The position numbers and the translations under genes were made by a program. A DNA stretch of 64,000 nt from UBA3206 sp963623875. Lineage in GTDB: Bacteria; Bacillota_I; Bacilli_A; Acholeplasmatales; Anaeroplasmataceae. Shown here piece after piece: positions 52,408 through 60,797 of the stretch. The notes beneath the pieces are model-generated. The model ran no database searches. It saw only the letters and a list, made by a program, of their open reading frames with translations, and was not told the DNA's origin. Location of the stretch: the NCBI GenBank assembly GCA_963623875.1, contig CAVFNL010000008.1:1-64000 (forward strand), written 5' to 3'. Every line of letters begins with the position of its first letter. Position 1 is the stretch's first letter.

Positions 52408-53634
52408 ATGGGAATTTATGAAGAATTAGAGTGGAGAGGATTAATAAAGGATGTATCTGATCCCTCAATAAAAGAAAAATTAAATAATGGAGGAATGACT
52501 TTTTATATTGGAACTGATCCTACAGGAGATTCGTTACATATAGGTCATTTTTCATCATTTTTAATTTGTAAAAGATTAAAGGAAGCAGGACATCATCCTA
52601 TTGTTTTAGTAGGAGGAGGTACAGGACTAATTGGTGATCCTAAACCTAATGCAGAACGTCCTATGATTCAATATGAAACAGTAAAGCATAATTTTGATTG
52701 TCTAAAAGAACAATTAGAAAATATGTTTGGATGCGAAGTTGTAAACAACTACGATTGGTTATCAAAAATTAATTTTATTGATTTCTTACGTGATTTTGGG
52801 AAATATTTTAATGTTAATTATATGCTTCAAAAAGATATAATCGCAAGAAGAATAGATTCTGGTGAAGGTATTACATACACAGAATTTTCATATATGATTA
52901 TGCAAGCAGCAGATTTCCTATTCCTACATGAAAACAAAGGTGTTGATATGCAAGTTGCTGGTCAAGATCAATGGGGAAATATTACTGCAGGTATTGAACT
53001 TATAAGAAAGAAACTTGGAGAAACAGCATACGGATTTACTATGCCACTTCTTACAAAATCAGATGGAACTAAATTTGGAAAAACTAATGGTAAAGCAATA
53101 TGGTTAGACCCTAAAAAAACATCACCATACGAAATGTATCAATTCTTTATAAATTCAGAAGATTCAAAGGTTATTGATTACTTAAAATTCTTAACATTCT
53201 TATCAAAAGAAGAAATTTTAGAATTAGAAGAAAAGAACAATAAGAACCCTGAGTTAAGAGAAGCTCATAAAGCACTAGCCCATGAAGTAATTAAATTTAT
53301 TCATGGAGAAGATGCATATCTTGAAGCTGTTCGTATTTCTGAGGCATTATTTTCAGGTGATGTAGCTAAACTTTCAGCGCGTGAAATAGAAATGGGATTT
53401 GATGGAGTACCTACAATTGAAGGTGCAGAAATGACTTTAATTAATGCCTTAACACAAACAGGTCTTGCGCAATCTAATAGAGAGGCTCGCCAATTTATAA
53501 CATCAAATGCAGTAATGGTAAATGGTGTTAAAGTAACAGATCTTAATTATGCTATATTAAAAGATATTGCGATTGAAAATAAATATATAGTTCTTCGTAG
53601 AGGAAAGAAACTATACGCATTAATTAAATTCTAA
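52408..53634 (+). CDS. tyrS: tyrosyl-tRNA synthetase
   Basis: TyrRS (408 aa), a class I synthetase charging tRNA-Tyr. The HIGH motif is in SLHIGHFSSF, the tyrosine-binding stretch is QVAGQDQWGN, and the KMSKS counterpart is KFGKTNGKA. A C-terminal S4 RNA-binding domain follows (QFITSNAVMVNGVKV). ATG 52408 has AAAGGAAG upstream; an earlier ATG at 52390 lies at the end of the terminator. The T-box leader gives amino-acid control. Confidence 0.96.
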   Translation: MGIYEELEWRGLIKDVSDPSIKEKLNNGGMTFYIGTDPTGDSLHIGHFSSFLICKRLKEAGHHPIVLVGGGTGLIGDPKPNAERPMIQYETVKHNFDCLKEQLENMFGCEVVNNYDWLSKINFIDFLRDFGKYFNVNYMLQKDIIARRIDSGEGITYTEFSYMIMQAADFLFLHENKGVDMQVAGQDQWGNITAGIELIRKKLGETAYGFTMPLLTKSDGTKFGKTNGKAIWLDPKKTSPYEMYQFFINSEDSKVIDYLKFLTFLSKEEILELEEKNNKNPELREAHKALAHEVIKFIHGEDAYLEAVRISEALFSGDVAKLSAREIEMGFDGVPTIEGAEMTLINALTQTGLAQSNREARQFITSNAVMVNGVKVTDLNYAILKDIAIENKYIVLRRGKKLYALIKF

Positions 53635-53647
53635 TAATAATTTAAAT

Positions 53648-53680
53648 GGCTAATTTCAGTAAATTAGCCTTTTTTATTTT
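53648..53680 (+). terminator. tyrS terminator
   Basis: GGCTAATTT (53648-53656) pairs with AAATTAGCC (53661-53669) around CAGT, then a T-run. Confidence 0.92.
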
Positions 53681-53722
53681 ATATCTTTTTGGTATAATAA
53701 TTAAAGTTAAAGGAGACATATT

Positions 53723-55810
53723 ATGATACTTAAATTTTTATTTAATTATGATAAGGGAAAAAGAAAAATCCTAAGTGGAATTGTAGAAGATGATAGCGTA
53801 GTTGATTATGATCCTTCAAAGAAATTTATGCTTGCAAGAGAAGATATGTATAAAGCAAAAGATAATGAAACTATTTCAATCAACAAAGGCAAGACAGGAT
53901 ATTTAGAATTTGAAGATGAAAATGGTAAAAAATATTTAGATGTAAATATTTATAACGATGAAGTTGTAATTCAACTTACAACAAATATTTCACATGCTTC
54001 ATGTTATTCAATGGATTTTTATAGACCTATTCTTGATTATGCGATGTATTTTGGGTATGAAGAACCTAAATTTATTTATTCAGGATTATCTAAAGAAAGT
54101 GTTGGATTTTTCGATGATTATACAGTATTTAAGGCTATTAAAGATGCGTCTTACTGCAAAATCAATAAGAATGATACATCATATTTTGTTTCTAGAGATT
54201 TAAATCAAAACTATTATTTATCTAAGAATTTTGAAGATGCTTCAAAGATAAATAAAAATGAATTAAGAAGAGTATTAATAATTAATGGTTTTATTAATAA
54301 AAATAGTACTAAAGCCGATGTGTCATTTTCGCCATATAAATATTTATCAATTGAAAATTCATATATTTATGCTGGAAGAAATCCTTACAAATTATCTTTT
54401 GATGAAGAAGGATTTGAAATTGAATTGAATCCTATAGTAGATCAAGCATATAGACTTCGTGATGTTGAAGATATATTCTTACAATTAAAAGATATTTCAT
54501 ATTTACTTTCAAAAGAAAAAAGTGATAAAAATTATTATCTTGAGACAACTAATTTCGAATACATTAAAAAAATATCTGATTTCAAATATAAATTTGTTAA
54601 AAATCCTTTTGATGCGACACTTTTAAATGATTATGATATTGAAATTATAAAATCAGCTTATAAGTTAATTGATCCAAGAATTATTTTAAGAAGAAAATCA
54701 AAAAATTATTATATGTATTCAGATAAGAATTTGTATACAATCTATGATGAAGCAAAAGATGGATATGAACAAGGGCGTATGGTTGATAATGCTTTTGTAG
54801 AAAACTACAAGGCAACATTTGATTTGAATTTTAATACATCAAACAAAGATAACGGAACTATTTTAATTCATAAAGATATGTATTTAAATATTGAATATAT
54901 TAGTAAAAATTCATTTAAAGTTCTTCTAACAAAATCAGCTTATAATGCATCACTATTTACTAAAGAAGAAACTAAAGCGATTAAAGATTTATTAGGTATT
55001 GAATTTAGTGAAAGAAGAATTGAAAATGTATTGTTAAAAGATTTAACAATGTATAATATTAGAAATAAAAAGCCAAATATCAGTGAAAATTATAGACAAA
55101 TAATGAAGGATATATTTGCTAAAAAAACACCGATTAGTGATTATACAGCCGCAAATACTATAAAGACTGAAACTGAAAAGGGTGCGTTAGAATATTTACG
55201 TAGATTTTATTTAAAGAGCGTTTATGATTATAAAGAACTTTTTGAAAAAATATTTAATATAGCGAATAAAGAAATTAAGAAGGTTTTAATAATAGCGCCT
55301 AAACTAAATCTTGAACTTCAAGGATTAGAACTTGCGTGCAAGAATAATGTGGAAGTTTATACTCTAAATGAATTAAAATCAGGATATTATCCCGCAATTG
55401 ATTTAGAAAAAGTTGATTATAAGGCATCTTATAGATTAAAACTTCAAAATGTATCAAAACAATTCATTGAATCTTTTGATGTTGTATTATTTGGTGCGGC
55501 ATTTAATGAGAATGTAGAATTGTTTAAAGATACATTAGATGAAATAATTTCAAATAATAAAAATATAATATTTGCAAATTCAAGAATTATTCATGCAAAA
55601 GATACAGATTATTTCTATGAATATTTTAAAAATTATACTAAGGTAAATAGAACATATTACACATATGAATTTCCATATAAGGAATTAGTTGTAGAATACG
55701 ATGAAAAATACGTATCATATCTATTAAAATCTGGAAATAGAATTCATAATGATGTTTCAATAAATAAAAATGATTCATATTTTAGTATAATTAAGAAAAA
55801 AAATGATTGA
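53723..55810 (+). CDS. hypothetical protein, 695 aa, unrecognised
   Basis: I do not recognise the family. It is a large soluble protein, Lys/Asn/Tyr-rich, with no signal peptide or membrane helix. Three loosely defined parts can be seen. Residues 1-120 are beta-rich, and 120-450 form a mixed region. After a helical link, the C-terminal 190 residues have a Rossmann-like pattern (KKVLIIAPKLNLELQGLELAC, FDVVLFGAAFNENVELF, NIIFANSRII), possibly a nucleotide- or SAM-binding fold lacking its usual glycine motif. AAAGGAG precedes ATG 53723, and TATAAT is at 53693-53698. It is a single-gene unit between tyrS and eno. Confidence 0.75.
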   Translation: MILKFLFNYDKGKRKILSGIVEDDSVVDYDPSKKFMLAREDMYKAKDNETISINKGKTGYLEFEDENGKKYLDVNIYNDEVVIQLTTNISHASCYSMDFYRPILDYAMYFGYEEPKFIYSGLSKESVGFFDDYTVFKAIKDASYCKINKNDTSYFVSRDLNQNYYLSKNFEDASKINKNELRRVLIINGFINKNSTKADVSFSPYKYLSIENSYIYAGRNPYKLSFDEEGFEIELNPIVDQAYRLRDVEDIFLQLKDISYLLSKEKSDKNYYLETTNFEYIKKISDFKYKFVKNPFDATLLNDYDIEIIKSAYKLIDPRIILRRKSKNYYMYSDKNLYTIYDEAKDGYEQGRMVDNAFVENYKATFDLNFNTSNKDNGTILIHKDMYLNIEYISKNSFKVLLTKSAYNASLFTKEETKAIKDLLGIEFSERRIENVLLKDLTMYNIRNKKPNISENYRQIMKDIFAKKTPISDYTAANTIKTETEKGALEYLRRFYLKSVYDYKELFEKIFNIANKEIKKVLIIAPKLNLELQGLELACKNNVEVYTLNELKSGYYPAIDLEKVDYKASYRLKLQNVSKQFIESFDVVLFGAAFNENVELFKDTLDEIISNNKNIIFANSRIIHAKDTDYFYEYFKNYTKVNRTYYTYEFPYKELVVEYDEKYVSYLLKSGNRIHNDVSINKNDSYFSIIKKKND

Positions 55811-55834
55811 TTTTTTACTACTAAGTAGTATAAA
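55807..55834 (+). promoter_or_regulatory. eno promoter with palindrome in the spacer
   Basis: TTGATT (55807-55812), 16 nt, TATAAA (55829-55834). Between them lies the perfect palindrome TACTACT-A-AGTAGTA (55816-55830), well placed for a repressor. The regulator is unknown. Confidence 0.55.
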
Positions 55835-55899
55835 ATATTATATGGAAAATACATTAAATTGTATTCAAAAACTTAAGGCTATTTGAGGAGGAAAATAAT

Positions 55900-57210
55900 A
55901 TGCCATTTATTACAAGAGTTTATGCAAGAGAAGTATTAGATTCAAGAGGAAATCCAACTGTTGAAGCTGAAGTTTATACTAAGAGTGGTGCATTTGGAAC
56001 TGCAATATCACCATCAGGAGCTTCTACAGGAGAACATGAAGCTATCGAATTACGTGATGGAGATAAATCACGTTACCTAGGAAAAGGTGTTACTAAAGCT
56101 GTTAACAATGTTAATGAAATAATAGCACCAGCATTAATCGGTGTAGATGTACATAACCAATTATTTATTGATAAGAAAATGTTAGAGTTAGATGGAACAC
56201 CTAATAAATCAAAATTAGGTGCTAATGCAATTTTAGCAGTATCTATGGCAGTAGCTAAGGCTGCTGCTAACTATGATGGTGTAGAATTATACAACTATCT
56301 TGGAGGATTCAATGCTAAGAAGATGCCAGTTCCAATGATGAACATTCTTAACGGAGGAGCTCATGCAGATTTCTGTATCGACTTCCAAGAAATTATGATT
56401 TTACCAGTTTCTGCAACTTCAGTTAAAGAAGCTGTAAGAATGGGTGCAGAAGTATTCCACAACTTAAAGTCTATTCTTAAGAAAAAAGGATATAATACTG
56501 CAGTAGGAGATGAAGGAGGATATGCTCCAAAGCTTGCTAAAGGAAATTCTGAAGCATTCGAAATCGTTGATGAAGCTATTAAGGCAGCAGGATATGTTCC
56601 TGGAAAAGATATCTTCTTAGGAATCGACGTTGCTTCTTCTGAATTCTACAATGAAGAAACTAAGAAATATGATCTTAAGGCTGAGAACAAGTCTCTAACT
56701 ACAGATGAAATGATTGGATACTTAAAGACTTTAACTGAGACTTATCCAATTATTACAATTGAAGATGGTCTTGATGAAAACGATTGGGAAGGATGGCAAA
56801 AGCTTACTAAGACAATCGGTGACCATGTACAATTAGTTGGTGATGATTTATTCGTTACAAATACTGAACGTCTTGCTAAAGGTATTTCTTTAGGAGTTGC
56901 TAACGCAATTCTTATCAAGGTTAACCAAATCGGATCTCTTACTGAAACTTTCAATGCTATAGAAATGGCAAAGAGAGCAGGATATGCTGTAGTTGTATCT
57001 CATAGATCAGGTGAAACTGAAGATACTACAATTGCTGATATCGTAGTTGGAACTAACGCACTTCAAATTAAGACAGGTTCATTATCTAGAACAGACAGAA
57101 TTGCAAAATATAACAGATTAATGCGTATTGAAGATCAATTAAACCAATATGGTGAAGCAAAGATTGCTGAATATCCTGGTATGGGTGCATTCGTTTCTAT
57201 CAAAAGATAA
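55900..57210 (+). CDS. eno: enolase
   Basis: Enolase (436 aa), converting 2-phosphoglycerate to phosphoenolpyruvate. The family is unmistakable: REVLDSRGNPTVE, SGASTGEHEA, GDEGGYAPKL, the metal site in TIEDGLDENDWEGW, and SHRSGETEDTTIADI. Codon use differs from most neighbours (more ATC, AAC, TTC and AAG), consistent with high expression. GAGGAGG precedes ATG 55900. A strong terminator follows, so it is its own unit. Confidence 0.98.
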   Translation: MPFITRVYAREVLDSRGNPTVEAEVYTKSGAFGTAISPSGASTGEHEAIELRDGDKSRYLGKGVTKAVNNVNEIIAPALIGVDVHNQLFIDKKMLELDGTPNKSKLGANAILAVSMAVAKAAANYDGVELYNYLGGFNAKKMPVPMMNILNGGAHADFCIDFQEIMILPVSATSVKEAVRMGAEVFHNLKSILKKKGYNTAVGDEGGYAPKLAKGNSEAFEIVDEAIKAAGYVPGKDIFLGIDVASSEFYNEETKKYDLKAENKSLTTDEMIGYLKTLTETYPIITIEDGLDENDWEGWQKLTKTIGDHVQLVGDDLFVTNTERLAKGISLGVANAILIKVNQIGSLTETFNAIEMAKRAGYAVVVSHRSGETEDTTIADIVVGTNALQIKTGSLSRTDRIAKYNRLMRIEDQLNQYGEAKIAEYPGMGAFVSIKR

Positions 57211-57224
57211 ACAATAGATTATTA

Positions 57225-57258
57225 AAAATGTAGTAACAATTTGTTGCTACATTTTTTT
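57225..57258 (+). terminator. eno terminator
   Basis: AAATGTAG (57226-57233) pairs with CTACATTT (57247-57254), with inner AACAA/TTGTT pairs, followed by a T-run. Confidence 0.88.
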
Positions 57259-57276
57259 GCTTTATTATATCTAAAA

Positions 57277-58036
57277 ATGTATGAGAAGTGGTATTTACTA
57301 ATAAAATTAAACAAAAGATTAATTTTTATAATATTATTAATATTTATACCTCTTTCTTTATCATCATGCAGTATTAAAATAAAAACTATAACTAGTGGTG
57401 ATTATCAATATCAAATATATAAAAGAATAAAAAGAAAGTTGCAAAAATAGTAGGTATATCAGAAGTAGGTAAAGAGAAAAAGTGTTTATAATACCTAAAT
57501 ATATAGATGGTTATGAAGTTTGTAAAACTTATACGGTATCTCATAAACGTGCAAATAGGTTTGGAGGGCATTATGGTGAACATAAAGTATATATTACATT
57601 TAAGTTTGATGAATTTGATAAAGATTTTTTTAATGGCCAAAAAGTTATGTTTATAGGGAATGGTCTTTTGAATGGTAAATCATATACTAGTTTGCATTAT
57701 TACACGTTTGTGCCATATAATGTAGACATCTCAACCGTGGATAAAATTTATGATATTCGACATGCTAATGTAACATATATGGTAGATGATGAAATATATT
57801 GGATTGATGAATGTGAAAATGGTCCTATTGAATATATACCTGAAGAGCCTAAAAAAGATGGCTTTAAATTTGAAGGTTGGTATAAGGATAAAGACTTTTT
57901 AACTAAGTGGGATTTTAAAACAGATACAGTTCCGCCAATTAAAGAAATCGATCATGGAGATAATTGGAAAAATACATGGACTGAATATGTATATGAAGAA
58001 GTCATGCTTTATGCAAAATTTGATTTGGTTTCTTAG
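57277..58036 (+). pseudogene. frameshifted lipoprotein with InlB-type repeat
   Basis: Three consecutive frames together read as one protein. Frame A from ATG 57277 gives a lipoprotein signal ending in lipobox LSSC (Cys31) and stops at 57450. A second frame around 57423-57480 reads VAKIVGISEVGKEKK. A third frame from 57482 gives FIIPKYIDGYEV and continues to 58036. Joined, they match surface lipoproteins of the IPxxIDGYxV kind, and the C-terminus (FKFEGWYKDKDF, TKWDF, VMLYAKF) is an InlB/Listeria-Bacteroides repeat. Each joint is explained by one missing base in an A-run (near 57421-57437 and 57474-57481). It may be a decayed gene, a phase-variable gene, or an assembly error. Confidence 0.7.
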
Positions 58037-58047
58037 ATTTATCTAAA

Positions 58048-58063
58048 ATACCAAATTTGGTAT
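58048..58063. repeat. 16-bp perfect palindrome
   Basis: ATACCAAATTTGGTAT stands alone between the lipoprotein gene and the rubrerythrins. It has no T-run and no loop, so a protein-binding site is more likely than a terminator; the owner is unknown. Confidence 0.4.
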
Positions 58064-58116
58064 ATAAATGAAACAACATTAATTCTCATAACGTTCATTT
58101 AATATACTTTTATAAT

Positions 58117-58148
58117 AAGCATCTTAGTTGCAAGGTGCTTTTATTTTT
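58117..58148 (+). terminator. terminator before the rubrerythrins
   Basis: AAGCATCTT (58117-58125) pairs with AAGGTGCTT (58132-58140), with one G-T pair, then TTATTTTT. Confidence 0.75.
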
Positions 58149-58184
58149 GATAATATAAAATTAGGAAGAAGGAGGATATTATAA

Positions 58185-58739
58185 ATGGCAAAATATAGAT
58201 GTAAAGTATGCGGGCAAATTATTGAAATTCCTAATGGTGAAGACATCGTTTGTCCTGTATGTCACGCAAGTGGCGATAATTTAGTCCCTTATGTAGAAGA
58301 TGAAGAATTGGTGTGGCCAGCCGAACATGAACTAGGAATTGCCAAGGGTCTTGATAAGGATTTAGTTAATTCTTTGAGAGATCAGTTCAATGGTGAATGT
58401 TCAGAAGTTGGTATGTACTTATGCATGGCAAGAGTTGCAAATAGGGAAGGTTACCCTGAAGTTGCGTTAGCGTTTGAAAAAATTGCTCATGAAGAAGCAG
58501 AACATGCGGCGAGATTTCAAGAAATGCTTGGAGAACTTGTTACAAATTCAACAAAAGAAAATATATTAAAAATGTTATCTGGTGAAAATGGTGCGTGCCA
58601 TTCAAAACTAGGTATTGCTAAAATAGCAAAGGCACAAAATTTAGATGCAATCCATGACTCTGTTCATGAAATGTCAAGGGATGAAGCAAGACATGGAAAA
58701 GCACTTGAAGCTTTATTAAAACATTATTTTGAAGATTAA
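58185..58739 (+). CDS. reverse-type rubrerythrin (rubredoxin domain first)
   Basis: A 184-aa peroxide-reducing protein with domains in reverse order. The N-terminal rubredoxin-like iron site has Cys6/Cys9 and Cys23/Cys26. A ferritin-like four-helix di-iron domain follows, with GECSEVGMYLCM, the AHEEAEHAARF helix and RDEARHGKALEALL. It protects anaerobes from hydrogen peroxide. GGAGG precedes ATG 58185. It lies 13 nt before a classical rubrerythrin, so both are made from one transcript. Confidence 0.9.
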   Translation: MAKYRCKVCGQIIEIPNGEDIVCPVCHASGDNLVPYVEDEELVWPAEHELGIAKGLDKDLVNSLRDQFNGECSEVGMYLCMARVANREGYPEVALAFEKIAHEEAEHAARFQEMLGELVTNSTKENILKMLSGENGACHSKLGIAKIAKAQNLDAIHDSVHEMSRDEARHGKALEALLKHYFED

Positions 58740-58752
58740 GGAGAAAATAAAA

Positions 58753-59289
58753 ATGGCAGAATTAAAAGGAACTCAAACAGAAAAAAATTTACAAACAGCA
58801 TTTGCAGGTGAATCACAAGCAAGAAATAAATATACATATTTTGCATCAGTTGCAAAGAAGAGTGGTTATGAACAAATCGCTGAAATTTTCTTAAAAACAG
58901 CTGATAATGAAAAAGAACATGCAAAATTATGGCTAAAGGCTTTAGGAGGAATTGGAACTCTTGAAGAGTGCCTTGAAAGTGCAGCTGATGGTGAAAACTA
59001 TGAGTGGACAGATATGTATGATGAATTTGCGAAGACAGCAGAGAAAGAAGGATTTACTGAACTTGCAGCTCAATTTAGAGGTGTAGGTGCTATTGAAAAA
59101 ATGCACGAAGAAAGATTTAGAGCACTTCTTAAGAATGTTAAAGAAAAAGAAGCATTCGAAAAGAGTGGAGTTACAGTATGGGAATGTAGAAATTGTGGAC
59201 ATGTAGTTATATCTACAAAAGCTCCAGAAGTATGTCCTGTATGTAAGCATCCAAAGTCATATTTTGAAGTAAGAAAAGAAAATTATTAA
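58753..59289 (+). CDS. rbr: classical rubrerythrin
   Basis: A 178-aa rubrerythrin. The di-iron ferritin-like domain has AFAGESQARNKYTYF and ADNEKEHAKLWL. The later helix has AIEKMHEERF, and the C-terminal rubredoxin Cys4 site has WECRNCGH and CPVCKHP. It reduces peroxide with electrons from rubredoxin or NADH. ATG 58753 with AAGGAG upstream is the start; an earlier ATG overlaps the first rubrerythrin. A terminator follows. Confidence 0.95.
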   Translation: MAELKGTQTEKNLQTAFAGESQARNKYTYFASVAKKSGYEQIAEIFLKTADNEKEHAKLWLKALGGIGTLEECLESAADGENYEWTDMYDEFAKTAEKEGFTELAAQFRGVGAIEKMHEERFRALLKNVKEKEAFEKSGVTVWECRNCGHVVISTKAPEVCPVCKHPKSYFEVRKENY

Positions 59290-59296
59290 AATTAAG

Positions 59297-59320
59297 GCAG
59301 GGAAACCTGCTTTATTTTTT
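59297..59320 (+). terminator. rubrerythrin operon terminator
   Basis: GCAGG (59297-59301) pairs with CCTGC (59306-59310) around GAAA, then TTTATTTTTT. Confidence 0.82.
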
Positions 59321-59324
59321 ATAT

Positions 59325-59375
59325 AAAAAATGGACTATGATACATTTAATTTTTAAAGTTAAGATCATAGTCCAT
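59325..59375 (-). terminator. hslO terminator
   Basis: Read on the minus strand, ATGGACTATGAT (59375-59364) pairs with ATCATAGTCCAT (59341-59330) across a 22-nt loop, followed by a T-run. Confidence 0.8.
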
Positions 59376-59384
59376 TAATTTCAT

Positions 59385-60263
59385 TTATTCTTTATTTTCA
59401 ATTTCTTTGATAATTTGATTTAAATCAGCTTTATCAAATATATATTTTTTTCTGCAATACATACAAGTGACTTCACATGTACCTATTTCATCTCTTATAG
59501 ATTCAATTTCTTTTATTCCTAATGATTTAACACCACTATAATATTTTTCTTTTGAACAAGGGCATCTATATCCGATTTCAGAAGTTTCAATAATTTCAAA
59601 ATCCTCTCCACCTGCTAGTTCTTTAATAATATCTTCAGGCGACATTTTATTATCAATCATTTCAGAAACAGGCTTTAGATTTTTTAATACATTTTCAATC
59701 TTTGTAATAGTATCATCATCACAACCAGGCATTAATTGTAAAATAAATCCGCCTGCAGCTCTACATGAATTGTCAGTTTCGATTAATACACCAAGACCTA
59801 CAGAAGATGGCGTTTGTTCTGATGCGGCAAAGTAATAAGTAAAATCTTCTGCAATTTCTCCAGTTTGAATATCTATTGTAGTTGTGAAAGGTTCTTTTAA
59901 CCCTAAATCTTTAATTACAGTCATTGTCCCATTACCAACTGCTTTACCTACCGCAAGATGTCCATTGTTATATTGCATAAATACACCTGCGTTTGAAACA
60001 TAACCTCTAACATAGCCATTAGATGCTTCAACAACCATAGAACCAAGAGGTCCATCACCATCAAATCTTATTGTTAAGTTTTCGTTTGATTTATAATTAG
60101 CTGAGATCATTGCAGCAGCGGTAAGGCATCTACCAAGTGCTGCACAGGATGTTGGCCATAATCCAAATATTTTACGAGCTTCTTCAACTAGATTTGTAGA
60201 AGATGCAGCATAAATTCTTACTTTTTTATCATAAGCTAAAGCTTTACAAATATAATCTTTCAT
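59385..60263 (-). CDS. hslO: Hsp33 redox-regulated chaperone
   Basis: Hsp33 (292 aa), a holdase switched on by oxidation and heat. The substrate-binding core has TSCAALGRCLTAA and the YVSNAGVFMQYNNG strand. The zinc-binding redox switch at the C-terminus has CPC (RCPCSKEKYY) and CxxC (CMYCRKKY). On the minus strand AGGTGAT precedes ATG 60263. With the rubrerythrins alongside, this is a small oxidative-stress neighbourhood, though on opposite strands. Confidence 0.95.
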   Translation of the reverse strand: MKDYICKALAYDKKVRIYAASSTNLVEEARKIFGLWPTSCAALGRCLTAAAMISANYKSNENLTIRFDGDGPLGSMVVEASNGYVRGYVSNAGVFMQYNNGHLAVGKAVGNGTMTVIKDLGLKEPFTTTIDIQTGEIAEDFTYYFAASEQTPSSVGLGVLIETDNSCRAAGGFILQLMPGCDDDTITKIENVLKNLKPVSEMIDNKMSPEDIIKELAGGEDFEIIETSEIGYRCPCSKEKYYSGVKSLGIKEIESIRDEIGTCEVTCMYCRKKYIFDKADLNQIIKEIENKE

Positions 60264-60306
60264 TTTATCACCTATGCTATTATATCATATTTTTTTATAA
60301 AAATAG

Positions 60307-60335
60307 TTGACAGTTATAAAATGTTAGAATATAAT
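60307..60335 (+). promoter_or_regulatory. argGHC promoter
   Basis: Consensus-like TTGACA (60307-60312), 17 nt, TATAAT (60330-60335). The transcript should begin near 60342, giving a leader of about 455 nt before argG. Confidence 0.85.
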
Positions 60336-60341
60336 ACAAAT

Positions 60342-60513
60342 TGTCATCTAGAGTTAGGGGTAATGCCTCCAATTTCTCGGTGACTATTTTGCAAAGATAG
60401 TTTAGAATAAAATCAAACTTGAGTATAATTATGAAGAGAGAATAATTCATAATTATTAATCTCTTCGAATAAGAGATTAATATTAGTACTTGAGTTAGTC
60501 TCTTTTTATTTTT
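60342..60513 (+). promoter_or_regulatory. bistable leader with terminator, unrecognised RNA switch
   Basis: The 5' part folds as one long hairpin: GTCATC (60343-60348) pairs with GGTGAC (60379-60384), then GAG/CTC and GGGG/CCTC inside. Downstream are four arms in competition. GAAGAGA (60433-60439) pairs with TCTCTTC (60460-60466). AATCTCTT (60458-60465) pairs with AAGAGATT (60471-60478). AAGAGATTAA (60471-60480) pairs with TTAGTCTCTT (60495-60504) followed by TTTTATTTTT, a terminator. ATAATTATGAA (60425-60435) pairs with TTCATAATTAT (60446-60456). The first and third can coexist (off), and the second and fourth can coexist (on). I know no named class that matches. The ligand is unknown. Confidence 0.6.
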
Positions 60514-60534
60514 CTAAACCATAAAATCGTATAT

Positions 60535-60758
60535 AGAATTAGTAATTAATATACTTATTAAAAAAGCGAACTAATGATTGGTGAAAGATTAGTAATAAGA
60601 ATTAATGAACGCATCTATTAGATGTTTATTTGAAAAAATTAGTAGAATATAACCGTATCATCTGCGTTAAAGATTCGAGGTGGCCTTATTTTAGGCAATT
60701 AGAGTGGTACCGCGCGATAAATTGCGTCTCTTTCATTAATTAGAAAGAGACTTTTTTT
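60535..60758 (+). promoter_or_regulatory. arginine T-box leader of argG
   Basis: A T-box riboswitch: GGTGAAAGATT in stem I, the likely specifier CGC (Arg) at 60610-60612 within GAACGCATC, and the T-box AGAGTGGTACCGCG at 60701-60714. The terminator GTCTCTTTC/GAAAGAGAC (60726-60751) carries seven T, 40 nt before argG. Uncharged tRNA-Arg should allow transcription of argGHC. Confidence 0.88.
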
Positions 60759-60797
60759 GTACATTATGATAGAATATAAGAAAAGGAGATTTTTACA

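Noticed and set aside
55816..55840. TACTACTAAGTAGTA read as a terminator for the 695-aa gene
   Set aside because: It has a one-base loop, and the T-run is before, not after, the stem. It fits the eno promoter spacer better.
57241..57450. 69-aa frame as a separate small membrane protein
   Set aside because: From 57277 it is the signal peptide and start of the frameshifted lipoprotein; its first codons lie in the eno terminator.
58729..58752. ATG at 58729 as the classical rubrerythrin start
   Set aside because: It lies in the preceding gene without an SD; ATG 58753 follows AAGGAG and matches the family N-terminus.
60357..60395. GCCTCC and GCAAAG in the arg leader recalled pieces of a c-di-GMP-I aptamer, given two GGDEF proteins in the window
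   Set aside because: The order and spacing are wrong, and the tetraloop-receptor and the rest of the core are absent.
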